A stretch of DNA of 64,000 nucleotides from Helicoverpa zea (Eukaryota > Arthropoda > Insecta > Lepidoptera > Noctuidae), in NCBI RefSeq assembly GCF_022581195.2, contig NC_061461.1, forward strand, positions 13,020,001 through 13,084,000. The letters are read 5' to 3'. Below the pieces are notes generated by a model. That model saw only the letters and a program-made list of their open reading frames with translations, searched no databases and was not told where the DNA came from. Shown one piece after another: positions 36,915-48,400 of the stretch; within the stretch, counting starts at the first letter, position 1, and each line of letters opens with the position of its first letter. The translations under genes and the position numbers were made by a program.

Positions 36915-37683
36915 TGATCAAATCATAACTAGGTTGGTTTTACATAAAAAATTAAAAACATCAACATTTTTAACACTTGCATGATTTTGTAACACTGAAA
37001 TTGAGATTTACCTAATTAATGTATTAATAATGGATTACGTACTAAGTTAAGAGAACTTTAAGCCGCGGACTGAACCGACTACTTTTTGTTTCCTCTTGTT
37101 CGGAACCTGCCTGACAACATTTATGATATCACTACATTACCTACATGAGTCACAACAACCATGCAACTAAGAATAAGAAATATCTAATGGCAGTTAATGC
37201 AGCATATTTTCCCTTGCCGGGACCCATAATACAACCATAACTCAATAAGCGGAAAAATACAGCTAGGTACGGAGTACCTACACAAATAAAGAAACAATAA
37301 TAAAGAGTAGGCAGTCAGCTGCGGCCAGTTGGCGGAAGCCGACTGTACGAATCATTGTTTTGCCGCCATTTCCCGAGTAATCGTCGGACGTCTGAGTAAT
37401 TTCTACATAATATGACGTGATGGGAGATAGCCGAGTCGAGCGGAGCACGTGACGAGGGGTCGCGGGTCACTGGCCGCCGCGTCCACACTACTGCGTCGCA
37501 ATTTTTTTCATCTCACTATCATCACTTTCACAATAACTAAGTGAACCGATAAACTTATTATGAGATGAGGTTTTTTGTCACCCTCGCCACTATTGTTTGT
37601 TTGGATGCAACGCGGGTTATGGTTAGAACCTCGATGCTCATTAATCTGGGGTCCGATTCTCCTAATTTTACTTAAGCGACATA

Positions 37684-38983
37684 GGGTAAATACGCCAAAT
37701 GTCGGCCCCCTTAGCGATTTTCTGATTGCGGTTCGCTATAGCACCGTCAGTTTCCAACGAAAGATAGTTTCTGATGCGGTTTTGGATAGTTTGATTAATC
37801 TATGTCATGTTTATAGGCATAAGATTGATATTTCTACGAAAAGAAAAAAGTAATAAGGCTTAGATGCGTCGAGAACAGAAAAACCCTAAAGTCGGCCATT
37901 CACGGCCCAAGGTCGGTTGCGTTTTTTCCAAATGTCGGCCAGGTATAGGCTGTTTTAAATTAAGGCAGTGACAAATATTATTAACATGATTTATTTTAGC
38001 AGAATTATAATATAATACTAAGTATACATTTGTAATTGTATTTGTTTAATTTATAGTAAAATATTTTTTTTGTTTCCCCTAAACAAAAAAAGTCGTATTC
38101 ACGACCAACCATTTATATTTTTTAAGCTAATAAGAACGGTTTAATAGATAGCAAGTATCAAACTATAAAGCTACCATAAACATGCCTACAATACTGTCAA
38201 CTCCTACATTTAAACTTAACTCCTATACGATATAATGAATTATAATAAATAAATTATTTCATTTTGAGAAAATGAAAAAATATAAAAGTATTTTTTCATC
38301 AGCCTGTATAGTGGCGCTTGAGTTCGAGGCTGGTCGACATTACGATTATTTACGATTCTAATGTCGGCCCCTATTTCTTGTACCTTATTTCTCGAGATTC
38401 AACTAATATCACCCCGGCCGTTATTTGGCTATTAAACGTAAAATAGATCTATTTGCCTATAAGCTTTGCAAATTCTCTTGTTAAGCCAACGGAATTAGTA
38501 CAATAGGAATTTATAAAATAGACTGCATTTGCTTTAAGTCGGCCACGGCCGAGACTCCGGTTTTAAGTCAAAACTGTTGTCCTAATGGCGGCCTCCTATT
38601 TTTCCTTGAAAAATATACGCAAAACGCTGAAAAAACTATCTTAAAATATAGTAAAAATAACCCATTAGTGACAATCAAGCTTAAAACAAAAATAAATAAA
38701 TGTTTTATCGTTCTAATATCAATCCCCAAAATGTGAGTATTCACTTCGAGTAAGCTACTTTACGTGCGAATTTGATGTTTCAACGGCGCAATCGCTACTG
38801 ACGCTCAGTATGAGAAGAGTAAGTGACAGAATCGGATAGTAACGATTTGTACGTATAGAGTATAAACCAAGGTTGCAATTCGAGGAGCAAAACTAACACT
38901 TAATTACCTTTTGAATGAATGCAAGCTGAAAATGTACAGACGGCCGAAGTTTGGGGGGAGGCCGACATTTGGCGTATTTACCC
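37684..38983. mobile_element. 1300-bp inverted-repeat element, TA-flanked, inserted in the MITE
   Basis: The ends are 24-bp perfect inverted copies starting GGGTAAATACGCCAAATGTC, each bordered by TA (37682-37683 and 38984-38985), the duplicated target. The word GTCGGCC recurs inside at 37701, 37891, 37934, 38363 and 38538 and inverted near 38961. No long ORF. It is non-autonomous; TA targets fit Tc1/mariner-like transposases, but the end sequence is not one I recognise. Confidence 0.85.
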
Positions 38984-39577
38984 TACGATTCACGTTCGAC
39001 TCGATTCGACTGAGATGCGATGGTTTGTTCCCACTAGTTCTACTGCTTAGTTCTACCGTAGAACTAGTGGGAACTTTTTTTCCCACTAGTTCTACTAATT
39101 GAGGTGTAACAAAATAGTAGAACTAGTGGGAATTATGGTTTTTATTGGTATTCCCACTAGTTCCACTGAACATTTGCAGTAGAACTAATGGGACATTTTG
39201 TTCTACTAGATAGAAGAAGTACAGTCGACGCGCCTGGGTGACATCTCGCCGTGTCCGTGGCCCGTGGTTATCTGTAGTTGTGATTTTTATCAGAGCTCAA
39301 AATCGATAGCAGTCGGAATAACTTAGATTTTTTTCATGAATTTCAATAAAAAATAAATGTTTTTCTTTATAAAAGTACTAGGACAGCAGAAATGAAGAGG
39401 AGCTAGGTGGTGTTTAAAATCAGACATTGATATTTATCTACAACACTGCTAATGCTAATTAAAAGACATTGTTTATAATAATACACATTGAATAGGAATG
39501 TAAGTATACAATAACGCAAAAATAACTTTGAAGAGACTGGCTATTTGAACTGCAGCCCTATGATTTAGGCAAAAAAA

Positions 39578-39772
39578 TCTATACTAATATTATAAAGCTG
39601 AAGAGTTTGTTTGTTTGTTTGAACGCGCTAATCTCAGGAACTACTGGTCCGATTTGAAAATTTCTTTCAGTGTTAGATAGCCCATTTATCGAGAAAGGCT
39701 ATAGGCTACTTTTTATCCCGGTACGGGAAGTAATTCCCACGGGATGCGGGTGAAACCGCTGGCAGAAGCTAG
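39578..39772 (+). mobile_element. 195-bp Lep1-like Helitron nested in the 39022-40654 element
   Basis: Starts TCTATACTAATATTATAAAG after an A run and ends AGAAGCTAG before T. Almost the same as 22431-22621. Confidence 0.85.
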
Positions 39773-39839
39773 TATCAAACAAAAATAATCGTTTTAAAAA
39801 ACACGCTTAAAAAATTACAAAATAATTCGGACATTTACC

Positions 39840-39975
39840 GTCGTACCACAAAAACTTTTAATAGTCTGTTGAACACTTGTCTAAAAATGTCAAACGACGT
39901 TGAACTAAGGTCCCTTTTGTAGCCACACTATTTTTAGACAAATGTTCAACAGATGTTTAACTTTTGTATTAAGAC
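39840..39975. mobile_element. 136-bp hairpin MITE
   Basis: The ends fold on each other: a GTCGTACCACAAAAACTTTT-type left end against GTCTTAATACAAAAG read from the right, with CACTTGTCTAAAAA on both sides. A sister copy lies at 46499-46641. Confidence 0.65.
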
Positions 39976-40004
39976 TGTTAGTTCCAAACATAACACTCAC
40001 ATCA

Positions 40005-40195
40005 AACTAACAAAATCAAAAATCAAAATCAAAAATCATTTATTCAAACTTGGCTGCAAGACAGCACTTTTTGAACGTCAGGAATTTACAATAGACAGCC
40101 CCCAAAACGCCCACCCTTCACCACTTCCTATGTGTTTTTGCTGGAAAGAAGAAGTGGCGCAACAAACTCCCCAGCAACACATGTCTGTCTGTCTG
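40005..40195 (-). mobile_element. LINE 3' end with (TGATTTT)n-type tail
   Basis: On the minus strand it ends TTTGAATAAATGATTTTTG followed by repeated TGATTTT, a tail common in moth LINEs. The upstream part includes GTTTGTTGCGCCACTTCTTC. No ORF left. Confidence 0.55.
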
Positions 40196-41169
40196 TAGGT
40201 TAGAAGAACCTTTTAACTAAACTAACTTTAGTGTTTTTTTTTAATCAATGTGTCAAACACCACCACAATGGTGGTTTTTAAAAATCAAAAGAACAAAAAG
40301 ATTAACTAGCTCCTCTTCATTTCTGCTATCCTAGTACTTATATAAAGAAAAACATTAGATTTTTGTTGAAAGTAATGAAAAAAATCTAAGTTATTCTGAC
40401 TGCTATCGATTTTGAGCTCTAAAAAAAATCACAACTATCGGCTGTCAACTGTACTTCTTCTGTCTAGTAGAACAAAATTATGTCCCATTAGTTCTACTAC
40501 CAATGTTCAGTGGAACTAGTGGGAATACCAATAAACTCCATAATTCCCACTAGTTCTACTATTTTGTTACACCTCAAATAGTAGAACTAGTGGGAAAAAA
40601 AGTTCCCATTAGTTCTACGGTAGAACTAAGCAGTAGAACTAGTGGGAACAAACCGATGCGATCCCGACTCGATTACGATTGAAGCGTATGTCGCATTCCG
40701 CTATTTTTTCTTTGAAATAAACGTTTTTATCCTTTTCTGTCATTCAATAATGAATCATTTTGTCTGCAAATGATTTACGATTGCAAAATGATTGTACAGC
40801 AAACTACCGTATAGACCAAAATTACCAAAATAGCAGATCAATCGCACACCAATCAAATGTCAATCGAATACGATTGGTCTTATATTAGTAGCAGAATGCC
40901 CGATATGGTTAAAACTGCTATTGCGATCATATTGCGATTCGATTTCTATTCGATTTTGACATTATTAACTTAGGAGAATCGGGCCCCTGATTATCATGAG
41001 AATTCCCCTTATACTTAAGAGAAAAGGGTTTATTACACTTGACTAAATTCAGTCGTCTAAATGATGCAGTTACTAAATTCAGTCAAATGAAATCGCATTT
41101 AGGTAGGTAGGTTTAATTAAAATTTAGGAAAAATAACGGCTACTAACTCACTACATCATTTAGAAAAAC

Positions 41170-41500
41170 AAGAATCCGGTCAGGCCCACTAGAGGCAGCA
41201 ATGAGAGGATTTTTGAAAGTGGCACAAGTATCCGAAAAGCTATGTGGGAACCTGCTGGCATGGTACAGTTATGCGATGCAGAGGAATGAGGATCATGTTG
41301 TGAGAAAGGTGATGAGGATCAATGTGGATGGATATAATGGAATGGAAAGGGAGGACCAAAGAAACGATGGATGGATTTTGTTTATGTCGTCATGGCTAGA
41401 GTTGTGAGATGACGCCAGATTGAAGAATATGGGCTGAGAAAACATGTTGCATCAACCCAAAAAAATTGGGATAAGCGCATGAGGATAATAATAATGAGAC
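41170..41500 (+). mobile_element. RTE-like LINE ORF2 C-terminus, decayed
   Basis: One frame reads RGFLKVAQVSEKL, then LLAWYSYAMQRNEDHVVRKV and MRINVDGYNG, followed by a shifted GGPKKRWMD-like stretch and an ATGAGGATAATAATAATGA tail. This is the usual C-terminal text of RTE-clade reverse transcriptases in insects. It is frameshifted, with an open run of only 68 aa. Confidence 0.65.
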
Positions 41501-41689
41501 TTGATCTTGCTATCCGACCGCTACTGCAATCGATCGAATCGATAGGATCATTCATTGAACGGTTTCTATAAACTTACCTACTAACACCGTTTACTATGGA
41601 TACAATCTACAATACCTAATCATTGTTTAGAAGAATAATTCCCCTTTAAACTAATGAACCGATTTGAAAAATTCACTCTCCGTTCGGAA

Positions 41690-42240
41690 TCTATACTATA
41701 TAGGTATCTCCGGGTGTCATACACACGTACGCAATATTTTATCCGGGTATGAGAAGTGGTTTCCATGAGATGCAGATTAAGCCGCGGAGAACAGCCTGTA
41801 GTACCTAAAATCCTTTTTATTACAAGCTTTTATTTAACTTGCAATGTTTGTATGTATGTATGTAACTATGTGTGTTCGGGTGGAATTTTACAACTCAATT
41901 TTAAGGCACTTGCCCTCAACCGATTAAGCTGCAATTTTGCATACATGTTTAGTTTGGATGACAATGCATGTTAAGCTATGTGACGTCATCCTAAATCCAA
42001 CATGGCTAAATATACAAGATGGCGGACTAGTTATTTTTAAAGTACCTATACAATATGGGTATCAAATGAAAGGGATTGACTAGTAGAACACATTGCACTT
42101 TACGAAATAAAAATCCAAGATGGCCGCCGCTACAAAATGGTGAATAACCTATTTTTTTCAATCCCATCCATATGGGTATCCAATGACAGGCAAGTAAAAT
42201 AAAGTGCACTTTACAAAATCAAAACTAAAAAGTATAAAAT
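41690..42240. repeat. Decayed interspersed repeats
   Basis: Includes a Helitron-like scrap (about 41720-41803) and two diverged copies of a TATGGGTATC(A/C)AATGA block (42054 and 42170) each preceded by AAGATGGC-type text. No gene. Family not recognised. Confidence 0.4.
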
Positions 42241-42247
42241 AAATTAT

Positions 42248-42309
42248 AAAGCTTGTCGCGATTTTACTAAGAAAGTAAATACGAGTACTTAAATCTCGCG
42301 ACAAGCTTT
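42248..42309. repeat. Short perfect hairpin
   Basis: Arms AAAGCTTGTCGCGA (42248-42261) and its inverse (42296-42309) with a 34-bp loop. Possibly the end of an unrecognised element. Confidence 0.6.
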
Positions 42310-42312
42310 TAA

Positions 42313-43429
42313 AACATAAATCAGTAAAGTTACAGTAAAAGTTTTTTTTTTATTTTTAGCGCATTTAAATAAAAGCTTGTGTTTAAAGATTTTTTTTTCT
42401 CAATTTTTCCCAGTTTGTCTTCCACCACTCTCAAGGCACCTGTACCCTTACGGCAGCTTATGCTAATATGTAGTTAGATGTTATCGATCGGTCATTATTC
42501 CTTCTAATACCAAACCCTCATACGGTTATATCAGATTCAGTTCTTAAAGCATGTCTTAAAGTGGTGAATCATTAACTGACACAATTAGAGCAACTGTAAC
42601 AGATAAATATGTAGATAATGAGGACTACATACATAGAAGTGACGCCTCCTGGCGGCATGCGGCAGGCGGAGCGGTCACATGACGGCTCAGTGAACCAATA
42701 ACATGACTTCAACACTAAATTAGCTGATAATATGGACGTCTGCACGCGACACCATGTCATTGCGAGCCCGGGTACGTATCACAGAATGCGGACATTAGTG
42801 GCGATTACCGTACTCTACTACGCAGTACATGTACGAGTAAGTACACGCAAAAGAGTATGGTAAGTGAGGTACCTACTTTAAGTATCTTCGGCTTAGGCGT
42901 TGACCACCAATACTCTTATTCCGCCGAGGGCGAATGATTAAAATTATCCAAACTGAAAGGCAAAGATGTTAGAGGGGTCAGAGGCCTGTTTTTGGAGTCA
43001 GAATACAATAAAAAATATATTGACAGAAAGAACATATTTAATTATAAAACATTCGCACTAAACGTGCACACATACATAATATATGTACATAATTTAGGTA
43101 CATAAGTCGCTATATACCGAAGGGTTTCACTCATTAAAACTATGGTTAACGACGTTTTGCCAAAACGGTGGCATCAAAGACCAAACCACAGAAGACATTC
43201 TTACAGCTACTCACACTAATAGTTTCATACGACAAATAAATAATACTGATAACATTAATATACGATACGTACATACTTAGAACACGACAATATTTACAGG
43301 TCTATCTTATATTTAATTGGCATCCGATTGATTACTGGGTATTTCACAATCGTTTATATTACATGTGTGACTGTTTTCGCACAACGTCTAACAAAACAAG
43401 AGCTCCATGACCTCTCAACTGTACATGCT
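42313..43429. other. AT-rich intergenic DNA, nothing recognised
   Basis: No exon, tRNA or clear element on either strand; scattered low-complexity A/T runs. Confidence 0.5.
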
Positions 43430-43705
43430 GGGGCCCGTTCTGCTAAGTTAATAATTTCAAAATTGAATAGAAATTGCATCGCAATAGCAGTTTTTTAACA
43501 TATCTGGCATTCTGCTACTAATATAAGACCAATCGTATTCCAACGACATTCGATTGGTTTGCGATTGGTCTGCCATTTTGGTATACACGGTAGTTTGTTC
43601 TACAATCATATTGCAATCGTAAATCATTTGCAGACAAAATGATTCATTATTGAATGACAGAAACGGATAAAAACGTTTATTTCAAAGAAAAAATAGCGGA
43701 ATATA
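43430..43705 (+). mobile_element. Truncated MITE, GGGGCCCG family
   Basis: Matches the first about 275 bp of the 30184 copy, from GGGGCCCGTTCTGC to AAAAAATAGCGGAATA, then stops; the right inverted end is missing. Confidence 0.8.
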
Positions 43706-44087
43706 TCTGGGAATATTCAACTACTAGTTGAGAATTGTGATAAAAACAAACATTCACACTATGTAATGTTTACGACATGGATTGGTTGAAACAGTTACGT
43801 TCCGGTCCACTCAGTCTCAGCATCTCACTCGCGGATGCAATAGCTTTATGTACAACATTTATTTGGCACTATTCTCACGTAGCTAACGTAAGTGCGGGTT
43901 ATAACACTAGGCTATGTACAATGTATACAGATTCAAGAGAAGTGATGACATCATGACACCTACATGGTCAGTGTAAGATGCTCCTGTTCATGGGATATAA
44001 ACAAATGACTAGTGGTACGATTATTTGTTATGTAACGTAGTAGAAAGATGAAACCACCAAAGGACAATGCTCATGAAGTATGAGAAT

Positions 44088-45229
44088 AAAACCCAGGCCC
44101 GGCGCAAAAGAAATCTAACTCAAAATATAGGTAAAAATAAGTTATTAAATATTACGTAGGGGGCATCATCGAAATCAGTGGCTATATGTGTGAAATTGCT
44201 ATTCGAATATTAACATCTGCGCCACATTGCTACTCGAGATTTTAGAGGTAACATAATGTATTAGTAAAAGAAACAGTAAATAGATACAGTTGTGGTTTAA
44301 GAGTGTACATAATGACATGTTTATCGCAACTTCTCCACTATTCTACCTACTTTTACAAGATAATAAGATGATAGAACTAAAACACGTTATGAATGTACTT
44401 TTCATTTTAATAATTAGATACGCTTTACGCTTCTGCCTCGAATTTTGCGGGCAGCGGGGCGGCAGCGGCGGCGGCGCGGGAGCGGGGCGGGCAACGCTTA
44501 CCTGTTCTCGAAACTAGCGGGCAGATCGCGCGGCAATATAGCAGTGTAGTGTTGTGTTCTGTTGTGTTTGCTGTTCCATATGGGTGTCCTCTCAAAGATG
44601 GCCGAAATAATTAGCTCTTCCACGTCCGAAGACATATTGATACGTCACAAAAAAAATGTATAACACTATGCCTACAATGCAGACGCCCAACGCGGGCGGT
44701 CACCGCTTGACTGGAGCGCACCGCTCGTTGCCCGCCGCCGCGCCGCTCCCGCGCCGCTGTATTCGAGGGCCGGTCCATTTGATTATACGCGTAAGATCCT
44801 GCCGCTCCCGCGCCGCCGCCGCCGCCGCCCCGCTGCCCGCAAAATTCGAGGCAGAGGCCTAAAAGTCATCGATTCTCTATTTCTAACACGACATGATCCA
44901 AAAATGTTGCGGGATGCGCGAACTGTTCCACATGCTTAGCCCACCCTAAGTTGGGACAAGCTTGAGTCGCATCCCAAAGTCCCGAGCTGTACATCGGTAT
45001 TGATTTATCTTTTTGGAGAAGCTTATTACATGCCATATTACTTGTTTGTTGTTTCAGATAGCACTTTAATTAAACTATAAGTCCCAGCTGCTCATGTTAC
45101 CCCTGTAAAATCAAATAACAATTTCACACATATAGCCATTAATTTCGATGATGCCTACTATGCAGTATATTATTACTTATTATTACCTATAATTTGAGTT
45201 ACTTTTCTTTTGCGCCGGGCTTGGGTTTT
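44088..45229. mobile_element. 1.14-kb element with about 130-bp inverted ends
   Basis: Left end AAAACCCAGGCCCGGCGCAA and right end TTGCGCCGGGCTTGGGTTTT are inverse, and similarity continues inward (GGCATCATCGAAAT, GGCTATATGTGTGAAATTG). CAGGCCCGG resembles hAT termini, but an 8-bp duplication is not seen. The interior holds a second, GC-rich inverted repeat. Confidence 0.75.
44432..44854. mobile_element. GC-rich inverted-repeat element nested in 44088-45229
   Basis: Ends TCTGCCTCGAATTTTGCGGG inverted at both sides and continuing about 60 bp with GCGG-rich mismatched arms. The middle contains a short frame MAEIISSSTSEDILIRHKK (ATG at 44599), which looks like the acidic N-terminus of some moth transposases but is too short to name. 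Confidence 0.65.
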
Positions 45230-45264
45230 TTTGAGCATTGTCCTTTTACGTGACATTGTATTAA

Positions 45265-45270
45265 TTTATT
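45265..45270 (-). terminator. Candidate poly(A) signal of ZC4H2
   Basis: TTTATT on the plus strand is AATAAA on the minus strand, about 230 bp past the ZC4H2 stop and just outside the 44088-45229 element. Confidence 0.35.
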
Positions 45271-45497
45271 TTGACATCAATAAACTTTTCAGACGACTTC
45301 AAAGAGACAAATATGCGAGATTCGCAATTAGGATGACCATTTTCACGACAGTCACAGGAATTTTTCTTTATAATTGTTTGTTTGTTTATGATTGTGGGTG
45401 TGTCACGGGTGCTTCCGTGCTTTCATCTGACGTTACTATGTTAGTCTAGTGCAGCACAAGTGTTACCGGCGCAGGCGCGGCGGGCAGCACAGGGAGA

Positions 45498-48400
45498 CTA
45501 TTTCTTCTTGGGTTTCTTGGGGTTGCGCGAGCGGCTCTTGGCCTTGCACAGCGGACAGATGGGCGCGTTGCGGTGGATCTGCTGGTGGCACGACAGGCAT
45601 GACTTCATGGGCGGCGGCTGCTGCCTGCCACACACACATACTCTATGCATACTCGCTACACTGTTACTTACTAACTCTTTTTTCAATATGCCAATCTAAT
45701 ATTGCAAAGTGCAAGGGTGCAACTGACATTTTATTACTATAGGGGATTTGTCATTTGTAATTGATAAATTTTAAGATTATTAGTAGGTAAATAAAAACCT
45801 TGTTCCTTGGGTTCAAAATAAAGTAAAATAAAATGATTGTGTAAATTAACTGTAATTGAATAAATGAAAAATGAATCGTGTGCGGGGCGAGGGTATCAGA
45901 AGGAGCAGGCGAAGGACAGGCGGACAGAGAACCAAAAATAAAAGAAAACATAATCGAACCTCAGCGAGACGGTAATGAAATCTTGGTCGAGTGCAGACCT
46001 GAACGCAGGCGGCGGCGGCGGCGGCTTGCGCGGCGCGGCCGGCGGCAGGAACGACGCCAGCCGCGGCGCCGCGCCCGCCGGGCCCGCGCCCGCGCCCGCG
46101 CCGCCCGGCAGCGCCGGGAACCGGCTGCACACACACCGCACATCAACCCACCAGCTCACGCACCACAGGTATTGCTTACATCAACATGTAGCTTGTTTAC
46201 AGATAATATAAAACAATTGACAACCCCGAGGGGTCTAGCATAATCATTCTCCAAACTGCAACATGGGAGGTTACATTGATCTAATTCAGGTTAGAGGATT
46301 GTTATATCATCATTAGCCTACACATTGTTCCCCAGCTGGACTGTTGATTGCAGACTAACAATCTAGACCCAGTTTACTCATGATATTTTATTAAACATGT
46401 CATATTCAAAGATATACAGGTTTTGAACCTGCTTCATCCCATCCATCTTGAAAACCACACACATGACACCACGAAAGTTAGTTATAGGTACATGTACTGT
46501 CTAACCACAAAAACTTTTAAACATCAGTTTTACACTTGTCTAAAAACAATGTCAGATTATGACGTTAAAGTAAGGTCCATTTTGCAGCCACACTTTTTTT
46601 AGACAAGTGTTTGACACATGTTTAAGTTTTTGTAGTAAGACCAACATTGTTTAACATACCTACCTTTTTATATTTTTTCTTGACACTCAAACTTCAATGT
46701 GTCAAATAATTTTTTCCACTGACTTTTTCTTAATTTTTTTTGTGAAAATTTGTAATATGCACAGATGGTGAATTTTGATAGAGATAAAAGTAGTGTCAGT
46801 AGGCACAGTTGTGAAGACATACTCTGGCGTGATGGGGCTGCCCTCCTCCTCGTGCAGGTCGGGCAGTCGCTCGAGGCCGAGGCACTGGCGCCGCAGCAGG
46901 TCCACCTCCGCCTTCAGCGGCCGGTAGTCCTCGTGCAGCCGCGACGCGTTCGACAGCTTGCGCGTCATGCTCTCCTCCGTCTGCTTGATCACCGTCTCCA
47001 TCTGATACATTACAATATTCTATGTAGTCATTCTGTTTTCTTCAGAAAATTAAATCGTTATTCGTTTGTTCGTTAATCATTCATTTATTACGGCTACTGA
47101 CATGAAATGCAATCGTTCTTTTGTAAGTTAGACATTACATCACTTTTACACGTCATTTTAAGAACGCTGGGGTCAGCATTTTCTAACTGACTGATCCCTG
47201 AGAAGAAACGCCGAAACAAACTCAAGGGTCATAGTCCCTTTAAAGTCCAAACATGTTATAAATAAAATAATATTATGTGAGTGTCACCATTTACGCAGTC
47301 TGGAATGGCCTTTTGAGGAAAGAGCCTGGTGCCAGACAGTATTGATGTTATAAGAATATAATAATATAATGTTGCTCGCACACACGATACTTATATTCAC
47401 AATAATAAACAAAACCTGGACACTTTACACATGCTCCAAAAAGCTACAATCCTCAACACTTGCCGCATCACCTGAAAGTTTCTAACTAAATCTACTTTAA
47501 CATCCACATTTTCAATTTAATGATTACCCCGTTACACACTTGGCTCCGGCCCGTGCGCAAGGATTTTTAATACTCCCGAAAGGGAAGGAAACAAAACAAC
47601 ATAAATAAAAAAAATACAATTTGAATATATTGTAGTAGTATCTAGTAGTAGTATTGTAGTAGTATCAGTAGTAATAAGTATACATACACGTGTAATCCTA
47701 TCAATATAACCCAAATTATTATTATAATAAAGTCCGTCTTAAATCATCATTCGGTCGTTTAACTCATCTCCTGGCATGCGCTTTACAATATATATGTCAA
47801 TAAACTATGACTTATCATGACTTCAATGACCAATTAACAGATTTCCACAATAAATTGTAAGTTGGAGCAAGTCATACTGGATTTGAGTATTCAGCTAGTC
47901 ATTGCAGACTGACAGTAAAAACAAACAGTTTAAAGTGTTACAATTGTGGGCCAACAATAGCACCCGCCTAAGTAAACAAACTGCCGCCAACTTGTTGTAT
48001 TTATAGCTCCTCCTACTGCACTGTGTGTGTTTCCTATACAACATTCCAATATTCATTCTCTGTTATTCATATGTATTGATGTCACATTATTATTACATTA
48101 TTACTATGGAAGTGAAGGGCAATACATACTGAATAACGTAGCAAACACCCTGAGTTACTTTTCATTGGAATTATATGAAATTCAGTACTTTTCTTCAAAT
48201 GACCATTACTTTATTGTATTTTTCAGAATGGTATTGCTTGTTTATTGTTAGGAGAAGAAGAAAGATATGAACAGTAGTGAGGAGTAAGGTGAAGTCCTGG
48301 GCGTTACCGCGTTGATGTCGGCGTGGATCTGGCGCAGCTCCTCCACGTGGCTCATCTTCTCCTGCTGCAGCAGCTCCATCTCGCGCTTGTACTGCGCCAG

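Larger units (their letters stand above)
39022..40654. mobile_element. 1633-bp element with 350-390 bp inverted ends and 8-bp TSD
   Basis: Begins GGTTTGTTCCCACTAG and ends with its inverse, flanked by the 8-bp duplication GATGCGAT (39014-39021 and 40655-40662). The inverted arms run about 39022-39408 and 40307-40654. Each outer arm carries several copies of CCCACTAGTTCTAC in alternating orientation, forming small palindromes. No transposase. Long arms plus an 8-bp duplication suit a MULE-type (Mutator-like) non-autonomous element; hAT and P elements also make 8-bp duplications but usually have short ends. Confidence 0.85.
37648..40987 (-). mobile_element. MITE of the GGGGCCCG family, split by two later insertions
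   Basis: Three pieces, 37648-37683, 38984-39021 and 40655-40987, join after removal of the inserts into one about 400-bp element in reverse orientation to the 30184 copy. The first and last bases carry the family's inverted ends (GGGGTCCGATTCTCC and GGAGAATCGGGCCCC). Confidence 0.85.

Noticed and set aside
44290..44517. Small genes in 44.3-44.9 kb
   Set aside because: They fall within inverted-repeat elements and their products are low complexity; only a possible transposase scrap is noted.
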